From positions 24,589 to 88,588 of the forward strand of contig CBDCZP010000011.1 of the NCBI GenBank assembly GCA_965224605.1: a DNA stretch of 64,000 nucleotides. The letters are read 5' to 3'. The stretch is from HyVt-477 sp965224605 (GTDB taxonomy: Bacteria; Pseudomonadota; Gammaproteobacteria; Thiotrichales; Thiotrichaceae). Shown piece by piece: positions 28,434 through 38,850 of the stretch (positions are counted from its first letter, which is position 1; each line of letters begins with the position of its first letter). Under the pieces are notes generated by a model. It was not told where the DNA came from, ran no database searches, and worked only from the letters and a program-made list of their open reading frames with translations. Made by a program: the position numbers and the translations under genes.

Positions 28434-30122
28434 ATGAATACAATTAATAAACGTCGTGATTTTTTGAAATCACTACTTAGCACAGGAATTGCCGGTTCAT
28501 TAGGGCCATCTTTAGGGGTATCTTTAGCAGCAGCAGGCCAACTCGCCTTAATGCGTCAAGCCACTGCAGCCAGCCCGCCATTCTCTGATTATAAAGCGAT
28601 AGTGAATATCTTTCTTTATGGTGGTAATGATAGCTTTAATATGTTGATACCTACAGGCAGCGCATCTAATACGGGGCATGGCGACTATGATGCTATTCGT
28701 GGCAATCTGGCAGTAGCCAATAATGATTTGGGAATTACCACTGCTTCGAGTACTGGCACAGATTTGAATAATGGCAACTTGGGAACAGGGTCAGGCAATC
28801 CTTATCACGAAGATGGTACTGAACAAAGCGCCTATTTAAAAGGGCTCTATGACTTATCTTCTAGCAAAGGTATTGATTTAGGTGTTAATGGCGTAATGCC
28901 TGAATTAGCTCAACTGATTACAGATAATAAAGCCTCAGTGGTTGCCAATGTAGGAAATCTGGTAAACCCTGTTAGCAGAGCTGAGGTTCTCAATGACAGC
29001 GCTAACCTGCCACTATTCTTGTTTGCCCACAATCACCAACAACGTGCATTAAAAACAGGACAAGCTGACAATCTCAGTGCAGCAGGATGGGCTGGGCGGA
29101 TAGCTGACAATTGGCAAGGCATTAATAACAACTCACCCCTTGGGTTAAATATTGCCTATTCGGGTAGTGATCGCATGGTAGTAGGTGATTCAACCAGTCC
29201 GTTAGTGTTAAATCCAGGTCAACCTCCCAATTTCACTGGAATGAAACTCGCTGGAAATAGTTCTGATCAAGATCGCCGAGCCTTCTTTCAAGCACTAGCC
29301 GGTATTCAAAACTCATCGTCATCTGGCAATCTCAACTTTGATATAAGCAATACCTTCGCTACATCGGATCCTTTCAAAAGCCTTTACAGTAAGTTGTTAA
29401 CCAAGTCACAAGGCACGTTCGATTTGCTGGGTAATGCATGGAACGACAATGTGATTAGTTACACCTCGACAGGTTCTTATGGTGAACCGTTATTTTCCAA
29501 ACCTTCAGCAGATGATTTGGGTTTCAATAATGCCGTGGGGGGAGGGCTCATCAAACAACTGGATACAGTTGCAAAAATGATTGATTTGGGTGCGCGTGAT
29601 GCCTTTTCAACAGGCAGCTATAACCGCCAAATATTTACCGTCCGCTTGGGCGGTTTTGATACCCATGCCACTCAAGAAGATAAACATCCTCTTTTATTAC
29701 GTGAAATAAGCCTAGCACTATGGAAATTTCAAAAAGCTATGGAAGAACTTGGACATGCCAATAAAGTAACGACATTTACCATGTCTGATTTTGGTCGAAC
29801 AGTGAGTAACAACGGGGATGGAACTGATCATGCCTGGGGCGCACATCATATTGTTATGGGTGGTGATGGTGCAGGAGATGCTGGCAACTTCAAGGGTGGG
29901 CAGATGCTGGGGTCTTTACCTGATATAACATTAGGAGGAGCTGATGATTACAGTAGCAAAGGCAGAATTATCCCAACGACTAGCCAAGATCAATTGAATG
30001 CAACGCTATGTAATTGGTTTGGAGTGGATGAAGCCTTGATGCCTACTGTGTTCCCAAATTTACAGAACTTTAAATCAGGGAGTGATTTGCAAAGTGCCTA
30101 TTTGAATGATCTATTTGCATAG
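28434..30122 (+). CDS. DUF1501 protein, Tat-exported
   Basis: This 562-residue protein has a twin-arginine signal (NKRRDFLKSLLSTGIAGSLG, residues 5-24), so it is exported folded. The body carries DUF1501 features: an early IFLYGGNDSFNMLIP, later VRLGGFDTHATQEDKH, and a C-terminal FTMSDFGRTVSNNGDGTDHAWG, which resembles the alkaline-phosphatase/sulfatase-like fold with metal-binding His and Asp. It is translated 10 bp after the DUF1800 gene and is almost certainly co-transcribed. It has no dockerin-like module of its own. Substrate unknown. Confidence 0.88.
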   Translation: MNTINKRRDFLKSLLSTGIAGSLGPSLGVSLAAAGQLALMRQATAASPPFSDYKAIVNIFLYGGNDSFNMLIPTGSASNTGHGDYDAIRGNLAVANNDLGITTASSTGTDLNNGNLGTGSGNPYHEDGTEQSAYLKGLYDLSSSKGIDLGVNGVMPELAQLITDNKASVVANVGNLVNPVSRAEVLNDSANLPLFLFAHNHQQRALKTGQADNLSAAGWAGRIADNWQGINNNSPLGLNIAYSGSDRMVVGDSTSPLVLNPGQPPNFTGMKLAGNSSDQDRRAFFQALAGIQNSSSSGNLNFDISNTFATSDPFKSLYSKLLTKSQGTFDLLGNAWNDNVISYTSTGSYGEPLFSKPSADDLGFNNAVGGGLIKQLDTVAKMIDLGARDAFSTGSYNRQIFTVRLGGFDTHATQEDKHPLLLREISLALWKFQKAMEELGHANKVTTFTMSDFGRTVSNNGDGTDHAWGAHHIVMGGDGAGDAGNFKGGQMLGSLPDITLGGADDYSSKGRIIPTTSQDQLNATLCNWFGVDEALMPTVFPNLQNFKSGSDLQSAYLNDLFA

Positions 30123-30419
30123 TCGCGAACACAATATTCAGTATATGAAGCGTCTGCACGATTGAACAGTTTGTGTCGTTAGAATAAAAATCTGGATTGT
30201 TTTCAATAAGATTTGGGGCGCATCATAGAAACCTTCCTACGCATATCTAGCTGAAGATTACCGTAATGAAGCAATGATCAAGGTTAATTATGAACCCTAT
30301 AAATATATTTAACGACTAGAGTAGTATATAATTTGACCTTCATCATTTGACCTCAACAGCAAGTGATGCGATTTCTACCACATAATAAATAATCCATTCA
30401 CCAAACATTAGGGCTACAA

Positions 30420-31316
30420 ATGTTTTTGAATATTCAATCTTGCATTGCTTTTCCTGTTTTTTTGCTAACTCTTATTAGTAAACAAGCCAATAAAGTTACA
30501 TCAGTTATCGCAACAGTATTTATTCTGTTTTTTGCAAATATAGCACCAGTACATGCAACAGACATAATAACAGGAGGCATAGCCACTCAAGGCAGCACCT
30601 ACAACAACTCATCATCCTACACAGCAGATAAAGTGATTGATGGGGACCTTAATACGTTTAACCACACTTTAAACGGAAGTGATAATAATTGGTGGCAAGT
30701 TAAGCTAACAGCAAAACATCAAATACAAACAATCCGTGTACGTAATCGCCAAAGCAGCACAAGTAGGCTCAATGGTGCAAAAATCTATATTACTGATAGC
30801 CCTTGGTCAGGTAGTACGCCTTCTGCTAGCAATGAGGTAGCCACACTTACCAGTGATGCTGACTGGCAAGAATTTACTTTGGGTACTCCTAAATTCGGTC
30901 AATACATCATCATTAAAGCAAGTGGTACCAACTTTTTGCACATGACGGAAGTTGAAGTTGACGGCTCTGTACCGACTGCTCCACAGTTTTCTAAAGATAA
31001 TTTTGTACTCGGTTTAAAAGTAAACTCTGCTAGCGGCTCAACGGTTGGCAGTGTACAGGCAATAGACTTGCAAGATGATGCACTCGTGTATTCCATTGTT
31101 GAATCTGTTCCCTTTGCCATCGACATTAATAATGGCACGATTACCCTGACTCAAGCTGTTAATCATAATGCGATACAAAGCTATAATTTTACTGTTGCCG
31201 TAAACGATGGCAGTAATAGTGCCAGCACTAATGTGACAGTGAAACTACTTAACGGCAATGGAGTAACACTAGAGAAATGGACAGGTGTTAGTGGAAGCTA
31301 TGTCAGTCCAGTTTAG
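30420..31316 (+). pseudogene. 5' part of a frame-broken ImpA-like metallopeptidase gene
   Basis: This 298-residue fragment has a signal region (to about residue 46), one F5/8-type carbohydrate-binding-like domain (about 50-185, ending HMTEVEVDG), one cadherin-like domain (about 190-280) and the start of a PA14 domain (EKWTGVSGSYV). The PA14 domain continues in other frames through 31317-31470 (DSHYQNDAADETRIITQIDD, then PTETGDYIF) and into the next frame at 31471. The breaks are one missing base near 31303, one extra near 31439 and one extra at about 31470. Without them the protein would be about 1930 residues long. Confidence 0.75.
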
Positions 31317-31470
31317 TGAGTGACTCCCACTATCAAAACGATGCAGCTGATGAAACACGCATTATCACTCAAATAGATGATTACGTAGCAACGGCTCCTT
31401 ATGCTAACTTATGGTCAACGATTAACAACACTTTTAAAACCAACCGAAACGGGCGACTATATTTTTAATC

Positions 31471-34400
31471 GTGGTTGCAGACAAAAGAGCTGAACTTTGG
31501 TTTTCAGAAGATAGCAGCACTGCAAATTTAAACAAAATAGCCGCCACTCCCACACACAGCAATACTTATCAAGATTGGACAGATAGTAATGCTAGACAAA
31601 GCCAAAGCATACATTTAGAAGCAGGAAGTCTTTATGTATTACAAGCTTTGCATAAAGATGGAGGGCAACCTAACTTTATCAGCGTCGGTTGGAAAAAAGT
31701 AGAAGACACAACTTATACCCTTATCCCAGCTGACCAGCTTTATTTAGGTTTTCTAGATACTCAAAATGTGAAACCTATTTTCGACCAGCAAGAAAGCCTC
31801 TTTTTTGTGGATCACGCCCCAGCAAATGCAGAATTACTAACAACTATTACTGCAACCGATCATCAAGGCGATACGTTAAGCTACAGCCTGACAGGAGCAA
31901 AAGCGGCTGATTTTGCAATAGATAATGATGGAAAAATAACAGCCAATGGTACAGTAAAATTAGGCTCTTACACTTTTGATGTACAAGTCACTGATAACAC
32001 CCATACCATCAACAAACCCATCACACTTCTAATTTCAGTCAATATTGCCCAGCAATTTGGAGTCGCATCCCAAGGTGCAACCTACGGTAGTGGTATTGCT
32101 TCCAAAACCATTGATGGTGATGTTAACACCACCAATCATACGCAATGTAACGCCACGGATAATTGGTGGCAAGTTGCGTTGCCAAGTCCTACATCCATAT
32201 CTAAATTTATTATTCAAGGGCGTAGTTCTAATACGTGGCGACTTGCGGGAGCCAATGTTTATATCTCATCGTCTCCTTACAGCGGTACATTAAACGCTGA
32301 CGATAAGGTTGCTACATTGGCAGGAACAGCGGCAGAACAAGAAACAGTGTTTGCTACAGCGAAGTTGGGAAGTTACCTCATTGTAAAGGCGTCTGGAACT
32401 AACTGTTTACACATGGCAGAGGTGAAAGTATATGGTGAATCGCCTAATGCACCAGTATTTAATGAAGGTAAACGAAACTTTCTGATTCCAGGAAGTACGG
32501 CTGACCGTGAAGTGGTTGCAACGATAACTGGGACAGATTTTCAATATGATAATTTAATTTATTCCATTGATGGCACAGTACCTTTTGCTATTGATAGTCA
32601 AGGCAATATAACGGTTAATGGGACATTAACAGGTGGAACTTATACTTTTGATGTATTGATTAACGATGGTGTCAATGTTGTTAGAACAAACGTCACGATT
32701 CAAGCTACGACAGTAACAGCAGTTAACGATGCCATTGCTTCAGGAAGTGTAATTGATGTAACCGAAGCTGAGCTAATACAAGCAACTCTGGATGAAATAG
32801 AATCAAGCAAAACTTTCCTTCTGGATGCCAAAACACAAATATTCAACCTCAATGCCAATGGCACAGCAAAAGCTGATAACTCAAGCCTTACCAGTATTGA
32901 TTGGGATCCTTCATGGGATGCTGCAACGCTAACAGCAACATTGGGGACTAACACACCTCTGTTATTTAGCAATGCGACTAATAATTCAAGAACTGTTTAT
33001 GAAAAGCAGCTGGCCATCATTGGAGAAAAGGGAGCTAGTCGCTATCTGGTTATGGGTTCTAATCCCATGCGAACAGCGGCTAATGCACAAATGAATTCGG
33101 TTATGGAAAATTCATTGGCTTGGTTAACTGGCAGGACTGATCTAAAAGCTGCACCTTTTAATGTCGTCATTGCGCATCTTGATGATAGTTATTATTTTAG
33201 AGATGAGACGGCAACGCGAAGCTGGTTAGATACGCATTACCCAGGTCAAGTTAATTACAATGCAGCGGATGCTTGTGATGGCACCGCGTTGTCGGGATGT
33301 TTGAATATGGCAGATTTATTAATTGTTTCACAAATTTCAAGTAATACAGATGACGTGAATGCGATTGCTGCAACCGTCAACCAAGCATTGCAAAATGGTG
33401 TTGCAGTTTTATATATCCATCACGATGGTAACTATAAAGCTTTAGGAAAATCTTTATTCGAGTCTGTTTTCAGTATCAGCTATGAATGGGATAATCGCTG
33501 GAAACAGTTAAAGTTAGAAGCATTTAATCCCGTTGTTACACTACAAGATCTGCCCTCTGAGTTATTAAGCATTAAAACTCTATTTACACACTTTAAAGAT
33601 AAAGACTTTGCCAGCTTTGATTGGAGCAAATGTACTAGTGAGTGGTATGGCACGGAATGTGTCAATGTCCCATTATTCAAAGAACAATTTCAAACCGCCA
33701 CTTGGAAAGTTCGAGATATTGTCAATACATATGACAGAGGAAATATAAATATATTCGAGCAGCAAAATAAATATCGTTTTCACAAGCTGCTAACACTTGT
33801 TGCAGATAAGTTTAGAGGGACGGTTCAATTCCCAATGGATAAGGCCACTACCGACATTAATCAGTTTCTAAGGTCTTTGTATTCAGACCATGTCATCTAT
33901 ACCTACAGAAAGGTTAATCCTGTTCAGAATAATCTAGGTAACTTTAGCCGTACTAATTTTAGTCACATCACACCCACCAATCGCACCGTTAATTTAATCA
34001 GTAAAAAGAATTTCCGCTCAACAGGTGCGTATGCTTTACCAGGACAAACAGTTAAAGTCACACGTAATGATAATAGCAATCTGACCGTTAAAGTCTTTGT
34101 TAATACACAGCGTTCACAAGCTACACATCTGTGGTCAGCTAACGGATATAAGCGTCCTGTCTATTTACAAAGCCAACATATGACTATCAACTCAGGGGAA
34201 ACCATCGAGTTTACCTCGCCTTATGGTGGGCCAATTCAACTAGAATTTAGCAGTAATGATCTACCCGTAAGCTTCACCTTTGAAAATATCGGAGAACATG
34301 CTTATTGGGCAAGCTCAGCAGATGATGCTTCCTTCACTCAAAAGCTAGATGCGGGTGAGTTTGATTGGGCAGAAGTTGTTACTTCACAGTTTGAAGTACA

Positions 34401-36210
34401 CTCGACACTAAACTATATGCGTCAGTCTATAGCCAATGCAAAATGGGGAACAGCTCAAGCATTAGCCGATGGCACTGAGAAATACATGAGTAATTACGCT
34501 CATGTACTCGCTGGTTTTAAAGGGCCAGGTATTGATGTCATACCTGAAATCCATGATTTTGCGACGACAAAAGGTTGGACGATTAATAATCTCGATCTGG
34601 TAAAACACATGAATGCAGATCAGGCAGCCTGTGGTGGTGGTTGTTCAGGTAATCCCTATGATGCGTATTGGGCATTTGGTCCCACTGATCACGGTGACGT
34701 GCATGAGTTCGGGCACGGGTTGGAGCGATCAAGGTTTCAATTCAGTGGCTGGGCAGGTCACTCTCAAACTAACCCATACGCCTACTACACCCAATCTAAA
34801 TATAATGAAACGCACGAAGTTCAAACGGGTTGTCAAGGTCTATCCTTTAATACGGCATTTAACGCATTACAAAGTAGTGCGGGACAAGCAGACCCTACCG
34901 CATACATGAACACAAACTATTGGGCGAACTCTAACTGGAATACCCAAGTCACCATGACGATTCAAACCATGATGACCGTACAAAAGGCAGGAAAACTAGA
35001 AAATGGTTGGCACTTGTTGGCAAGAACGCATATCCATGATCGTGAGTTTAGGCGTGCTGATGATAATGATACTAACTGGGCAGCTAAGAAAGATTCACTA
35101 GGATTCTCTGATTACACACGTGCGGAAGCAAGAGCGACTAGCAATAATGATTATATGCTCATCGCATGGTCAACCGTTGCCGAGCTAGACATGCGTGATT
35201 ATCTTGATATGTGGGGGCTTACATTTAGTGATAAAGCCAAGGCACAAGTAGCCAGCTTCAATTATCCCACTCCTGCTAAAGAATTCTTTGTTAGCGCTGC
35301 CAGCGGCTATTGTAAAAAAGGTCAAAATGGAGATTTCTTAGCTAAAGCCACTTTACCTGTTGATGGCACACAAACGTGGCCAGCCGCAACTGATACCGAC
35401 AGCGATGGCTATTGGGATGCTTTAGATAACTGTCCTACAAAAGCAAATCCAAACCAGATAGATACCGATAATGATGGCGAGGGTGATGCGTGTGAAGATG
35501 CGGATAATGATACCGTCATTGACTCACTGGATAATTGCCCAACACTGGCGAATACTGATCAGTTAAATACAGATGGCGATACACAAGGCAATGTCTGTGA
35601 TAACGATGATGATAATGACAACGTGGTAGATGCTCAAGATGCCTTCCCATTAGATGCCAGTGAGTCGGTGGATACCGATAACGATGGTACAGGTAATAAT
35701 GCAGATCTTGATGATGACAATGATCAAATCCCTGATGTCTGGGAACTTGCTAATGGTCTAAATCCGTTAGATGCATCAGATGCCAGTGGAGACAGTGATA
35801 GAGACGGTATCAGCAACCTTGATGAATACTTGGCAGGAAGTAATCCTAACGACCCCCTATTCACTTGGGATATTGACGGAGATGGTGTTGCAAAGCCGCT
35901 AACTGACGGATTATTAAACTTACGTTATCACTTCGGGTTTAGGGGCGACACTCTGATTAATGGCGCAGTAGATGCGAATGCGACTAGAACCACAGCTGTA
36001 GAAATCGAGAGCTATCTTGCTGACTCAATGGCAGAAGGTGATATTGATGGTGATGGTACAACCAAGCCATTAACGGATGGTTTAATATTATTGCGTTACT
36101 TGTTTGGGTTCAGAGGCGATACATTAATACAAAATGCCGTAGATGCTACGGCGACACGTAGTACTGCCACGGAGGTTGAAAATTATTCGACAACAAGAAT
36201 GCCACAATAA
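31471..36210 (+). CDS. ImpA-like M60 metallopeptidase with C-terminal dockerin-like pair
   Basis: The main open frame of the broken gene is 1579 codons and has no start signal of its own. Domains in order: rest of PA14, cadherin-like (105-190), F5/8-like (190-325), cadherin-like (325-415), an ImpA N-terminal-type domain (about 425-700), an M60 catalytic domain with zinc motif HEFGH (first His near residue 1078), TSP3 Asp-rich repeats (1305-1460), and two dockerin-like modules (1467-1579). M60/ImpA enzymes cleave heavily O-glycosylated, mucin-like proteins. The catalytic part is intact, but without repair of the upstream breaks the protein could not be secreted. Confidence 0.82.
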   Translation: MVADKRAELWFSEDSSTANLNKIAATPTHSNTYQDWTDSNARQSQSIHLEAGSLYVLQALHKDGGQPNFISVGWKKVEDTTYTLIPADQLYLGFLDTQNVKPIFDQQESLFFVDHAPANAELLTTITATDHQGDTLSYSLTGAKAADFAIDNDGKITANGTVKLGSYTFDVQVTDNTHTINKPITLLISVNIAQQFGVASQGATYGSGIASKTIDGDVNTTNHTQCNATDNWWQVALPSPTSISKFIIQGRSSNTWRLAGANVYISSSPYSGTLNADDKVATLAGTAAEQETVFATAKLGSYLIVKASGTNCLHMAEVKVYGESPNAPVFNEGKRNFLIPGSTADREVVATITGTDFQYDNLIYSIDGTVPFAIDSQGNITVNGTLTGGTYTFDVLINDGVNVVRTNVTIQATTVTAVNDAIASGSVIDVTEAELIQATLDEIESSKTFLLDAKTQIFNLNANGTAKADNSSLTSIDWDPSWDAATLTATLGTNTPLLFSNATNNSRTVYEKQLAIIGEKGASRYLVMGSNPMRTAANAQMNSVMENSLAWLTGRTDLKAAPFNVVIAHLDDSYYFRDETATRSWLDTHYPGQVNYNAADACDGTALSGCLNMADLLIVSQISSNTDDVNAIAATVNQALQNGVAVLYIHHDGNYKALGKSLFESVFSISYEWDNRWKQLKLEAFNPVVTLQDLPSELLSIKTLFTHFKDKDFASFDWSKCTSEWYGTECVNVPLFKEQFQTATWKVRDIVNTYDRGNINIFEQQNKYRFHKLLTLVADKFRGTVQFPMDKATTDINQFLRSLYSDHVIYTYRKVNPVQNNLGNFSRTNFSHITPTNRTVNLISKKNFRSTGAYALPGQTVKVTRNDNSNLTVKVFVNTQRSQATHLWSANGYKRPVYLQSQHMTINSGETIEFTSPYGGPIQLEFSSNDLPVSFTFENIGEHAYWASSADDASFTQKLDAGEFDWAEVVTSQFEVHSTLNYMRQSIANAKWGTAQALADGTEKYMSNYAHVLAGFKGPGIDVIPEIHDFATTKGWTINNLDLVKHMNADQAACGGGCSGNPYDAYWAFGPTDHGDVHEFGHGLERSRFQFSGWAGHSQTNPYAYYTQSKYNETHEVQTGCQGLSFNTAFNALQSSAGQADPTAYMNTNYWANSNWNTQVTMTIQTMMTVQKAGKLENGWHLLARTHIHDREFRRADDNDTNWAAKKDSLGFSDYTRAEARATSNNDYMLIAWSTVAELDMRDYLDMWGLTFSDKAKAQVASFNYPTPAKEFFVSAASGYCKKGQNGDFLAKATLPVDGTQTWPAATDTDSDGYWDALDNCPTKANPNQIDTDNDGEGDACEDADNDTVIDSLDNCPTLANTDQLNTDGDTQGNVCDNDDDNDNVVDAQDAFPLDASESVDTDNDGTGNNADLDDDNDQIPDVWELANGLNPLDASDASGDSDRDGISNLDEYLAGSNPNDPLFTWDIDGDGVAKPLTDGLLNLRYHFGFRGDTLINGAVDANATRTTAVEIESYLADSMAEGDIDGDGTTKPLTDGLILLRYLFGFRGDTLIQNAVDATATRSTATEVENYSTTRMPQ

Positions 36211-36345
36211 TTCTGTTTTCGACTAATATGATCCTACTGGGCGATGGATTCAGAAGACTGAAGCCTTTAGGACTTATGGTATCAACTATGTATCAAGCCT
36301 AGACTTTCAATTGACATCCATCATTTTTAAAGGCAGACTTTAATA

Positions 36346-37587
36346 ATGATGGATAAAAATAGGATTTTAGAGCAAAAAATAGACAAGTTACTCCAGCTAT
36401 TCCCTGCTGTTGCGGTAATTGGCTCACGTCAATGTGGAAAATCCACACTAGTAAAAAAACTAAAACCCGATTGGGCATACTATGATCTAGAACGTCCAGA
36501 TCATTATCAATTAATCAGTAGCGATCCTTTAGGCTTTTTCAGCCGTAGAAATAAAAACGTCATTATTGATGAAGCCCAGCAATACCCAGAACTGTTTCAA
36601 GTATTACGCGGAGTTATTGACCAAGATAGGAAAGCCACAGGACGATTTTTGCTAACAGGTTCTAGTTCACCTGAAATAGTAAAAGGGTTAACCGAAAGCC
36701 TTGCGGGACGGATTTCTACCGTAGAGATGTGGCCATTTAAAGCCGTTGAATTTTATGATAAACCTCTACCCTCTATTTATGCGCTTCTACCCAATATTCA
36801 ATCTGACTTAAGCCCGCTATTACAATTACAGCCCACACTTGAAATAAATCAACTTTACAACCACTGGCTCTATGGCGGCTACCCAGAGCCGCGTTTAAAA
36901 TCCAAAGAGTTCCCTGAATTCTATGGTTTATGGATGGATGATTACTTTGCAGATTATATCCGGCGCGATATTCAACGCCTGTTCCCCAGAATAAACGTGC
37001 ATAAATTCCGTCTCTTTATCCAGGCATTATCACATTACTCAGGGGGGATTATTAACCATTCTAAAATCGCCCGTGCCTTAGATACTAGCTCTGTTACGGT
37101 AAAAGAATACCTAAGTATTTTTCATGGCACTTTTATTTGGCGCAATTTACCAAGCTATGAAAAAAACTCACTAAAAAAAGTCCAAAAAATGGCAAAGGGG
37201 TTTTTCAGAGATCAAGGAATCCTGCATCATTTATTAAAAATTGATGATGTAGATAAACTTTTATTGCATCCTATCGCAGGGGCATCCTTTGAAGCCTTCG
37301 TAATAGAAGAAATCATTAGAGGATTTCAAAGCACTTTATTGTCGGGTATCGACTTTAACTATTATCGAACCCGCGACCGATCAGAAATAGATTTAATTAT
37401 AGATGCCCCTTTTGGTCTTATCCCCATCGAAATAAAACTGGGTCATAAAATTAACAAACGCATGCTCACTGCCTTGCATGGTTTTATAAAAGATACTGAG
37501 GCTAGTTTTGGGATATTGGTCAATAATGCTGAACATGTGGAAATGTTGAGTGATCAGGTGATTCAAATTCCAGCGCGGTATTTTTAA
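36346..37587 (+). CDS. DUF4143-type AAA ATPase
   Basis: This 413-residue protein has a Walker A motif (GSRQCGKSTLVKKL, near residue 26), a Walker B (NVIIDEAQQYPEL), and a sensor-type LLTGSSSPE. The C-terminal DUF4143 region contains a nuclease-like ERDRSEIDL-type sequence (RTRDRSEIDLIIDAPFGLIPIEIK), reminiscent of PD-(D/E)XK folds. The family is common, variable between strains, and of unsettled role. The stop shares a base with the ATG of the next gene. Confidence 0.85.
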   Translation: MMDKNRILEQKIDKLLQLFPAVAVIGSRQCGKSTLVKKLKPDWAYYDLERPDHYQLISSDPLGFFSRRNKNVIIDEAQQYPELFQVLRGVIDQDRKATGRFLLTGSSSPEIVKGLTESLAGRISTVEMWPFKAVEFYDKPLPSIYALLPNIQSDLSPLLQLQPTLEINQLYNHWLYGGYPEPRLKSKEFPEFYGLWMDDYFADYIRRDIQRLFPRINVHKFRLFIQALSHYSGGIINHSKIARALDTSSVTVKEYLSIFHGTFIWRNLPSYEKNSLKKVQKMAKGFFRDQGILHHLLKIDDVDKLLLHPIAGASFEAFVIEEIIRGFQSTLLSGIDFNYYRTRDRSEIDLIIDAPFGLIPIEIKLGHKINKRMLTALHGFIKDTEASFGILVNNAEHVEMLSDQVIQIPARYF

Positions 37588-38441
37588 TGAAGCAATACAT
37601 AACACAGCATAAGATATGGATGATCTGCCTGATTTTCTGGTTACCGTTGAAAGTGTGGTCACATGGTGACGTGCATCAGCGTATTGAAGTACTGTCATCA
37701 AAGATAGCGTATCAAGCTGAAATTGCTTTGCTGTTAGAGCGCGCGCAGCTGTTACGGAGTGATGGTGATTTTCGTGATGCATTGGTTGATTACAAGCGGG
37801 TTTTGAGGGCTAAACCCAATAACGTGGATGCTTTATATTATGCTGCAAAATCAGCGTTGGAGGTGAAGCAACTCACGGATGCACAGTCATGGGCAGAGCG
37901 TTTTTTTGCGCAAGTGAAAGACCCGACGAATAGGGCGTCACGTGCGCGTGCTTACCAGTTATTCTCAGATATTTATTTGGCTAAAGGCGACTCTCCTAAA
38001 GCCTTGTTTTATTTTAGAGAGAGTATGACGCTACAAAAAAACCCTGATCCCGATAATTGGCTTCGACTAGCAGACCTTGAGTTACAGCAGAACGGATACG
38101 ACAAGGCATTAGCAACCTTAAAGTTGGCGTTGGCAACATCGGGAACAAATATAAGTATTCAACAAAAAATGGTAGCAATCTCTATTGCACAAAAGGATTA
38201 TAAAACGGCGGTGCATTATCTTGATCTCCAACTAGTAAAATCAAAGTCTCTCTATAAAGTGATGTTGCTAGTAAGAAAATCAGAAGTGTTGTTATTAGCA
38301 GGAAATAAAGTGAAATCAGAAGCCGTTAAACAAAAAGCTGCACACCTTTTTCAAACACTCCCGGGTAAAAAGAAAAATCATCCTTCCGCTAAACTGATTA
38401 AGCAGTATTTGCGGGAATCACTCTATAAGCTGTCTAACTGA
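37587..38441 (+). CDS. TPR-repeat protein with signal peptide
   Basis: This 284-residue protein has a signal peptide (about 1-25, ending KVWSHG). The rest is helical TPR repeats (ALVDYKRVLRAKPNNVDALY, KALFYFRESMTLQKNPDPDN, KALATLKLALATSG). It is predicted to be periplasmic or secreted and to mediate protein contacts. Its ATG overlaps the stop of the AAA ATPase gene. No partner can be named. A weak resemblance to exported TPR proteins next to phosphatases is context only. Confidence 0.65.
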   Translation: MKQYITQHKIWMICLIFWLPLKVWSHGDVHQRIEVLSSKIAYQAEIALLLERAQLLRSDGDFRDALVDYKRVLRAKPNNVDALYYAAKSALEVKQLTDAQSWAERFFAQVKDPTNRASRARAYQLFSDIYLAKGDSPKALFYFRESMTLQKNPDPDNWLRLADLELQQNGYDKALATLKLALATSGTNISIQQKMVAISIAQKDYKTAVHYLDLQLVKSKSLYKVMLLVRKSEVLLLAGNKVKSEAVKQKAAHLFQTLPGKKKNHPSAKLIKQYLRESLYKLSN

Positions 38442-38461
38442 GGGTTCTAGGTTATTTCAAT

Positions 38462-38531
38462 GGAAGTGAACCTTCAGGCTCGCCATATGGTGAAAAAACA
38501 GCATGTTAGGCGAGCCTGAAGGCTCATTTCC
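38462..38531. repeat. Long inverted repeat (possible bidirectional terminator)
   Basis: Arms of about 24 bp (38462-38485 and 38508-38531) contain CCTTCAGGCTCGCC and GGCGAGCCTGAAGG. The loop is about 22 nt. A half copy of the same sequence occurs at 57160-57178. The rest of the gap 38442-38850 shows no gene and no obvious promoter. Confidence 0.55.
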
Positions 38532-38850
38532 AGAGATAGCTTGCGGCGGGGTGGTTATTGATGTGGTAGCGTTAAGCTAAGTTTATAACATGTTGAAAAA
38601 TAACTTACCCGTTGGGGTGTAAAGGAGTATAGTATTTATACACAGTATCAAATGTCATTGATACATGGGCTAACTTTTCTAAACAGCGTAGCAACCATTA
38701 TAAATCTGATCAATAATTGTCAGTGTTACACTATTGTTCGTAGATGACGAATTTATCGTTCATTTGATTTAGTGATGACAACCAAACTCACATTCTTTCT
38801 GATTTGATTGAATACATCTAGCTATGCTGTGACATCTTACGGTCGGGCAT

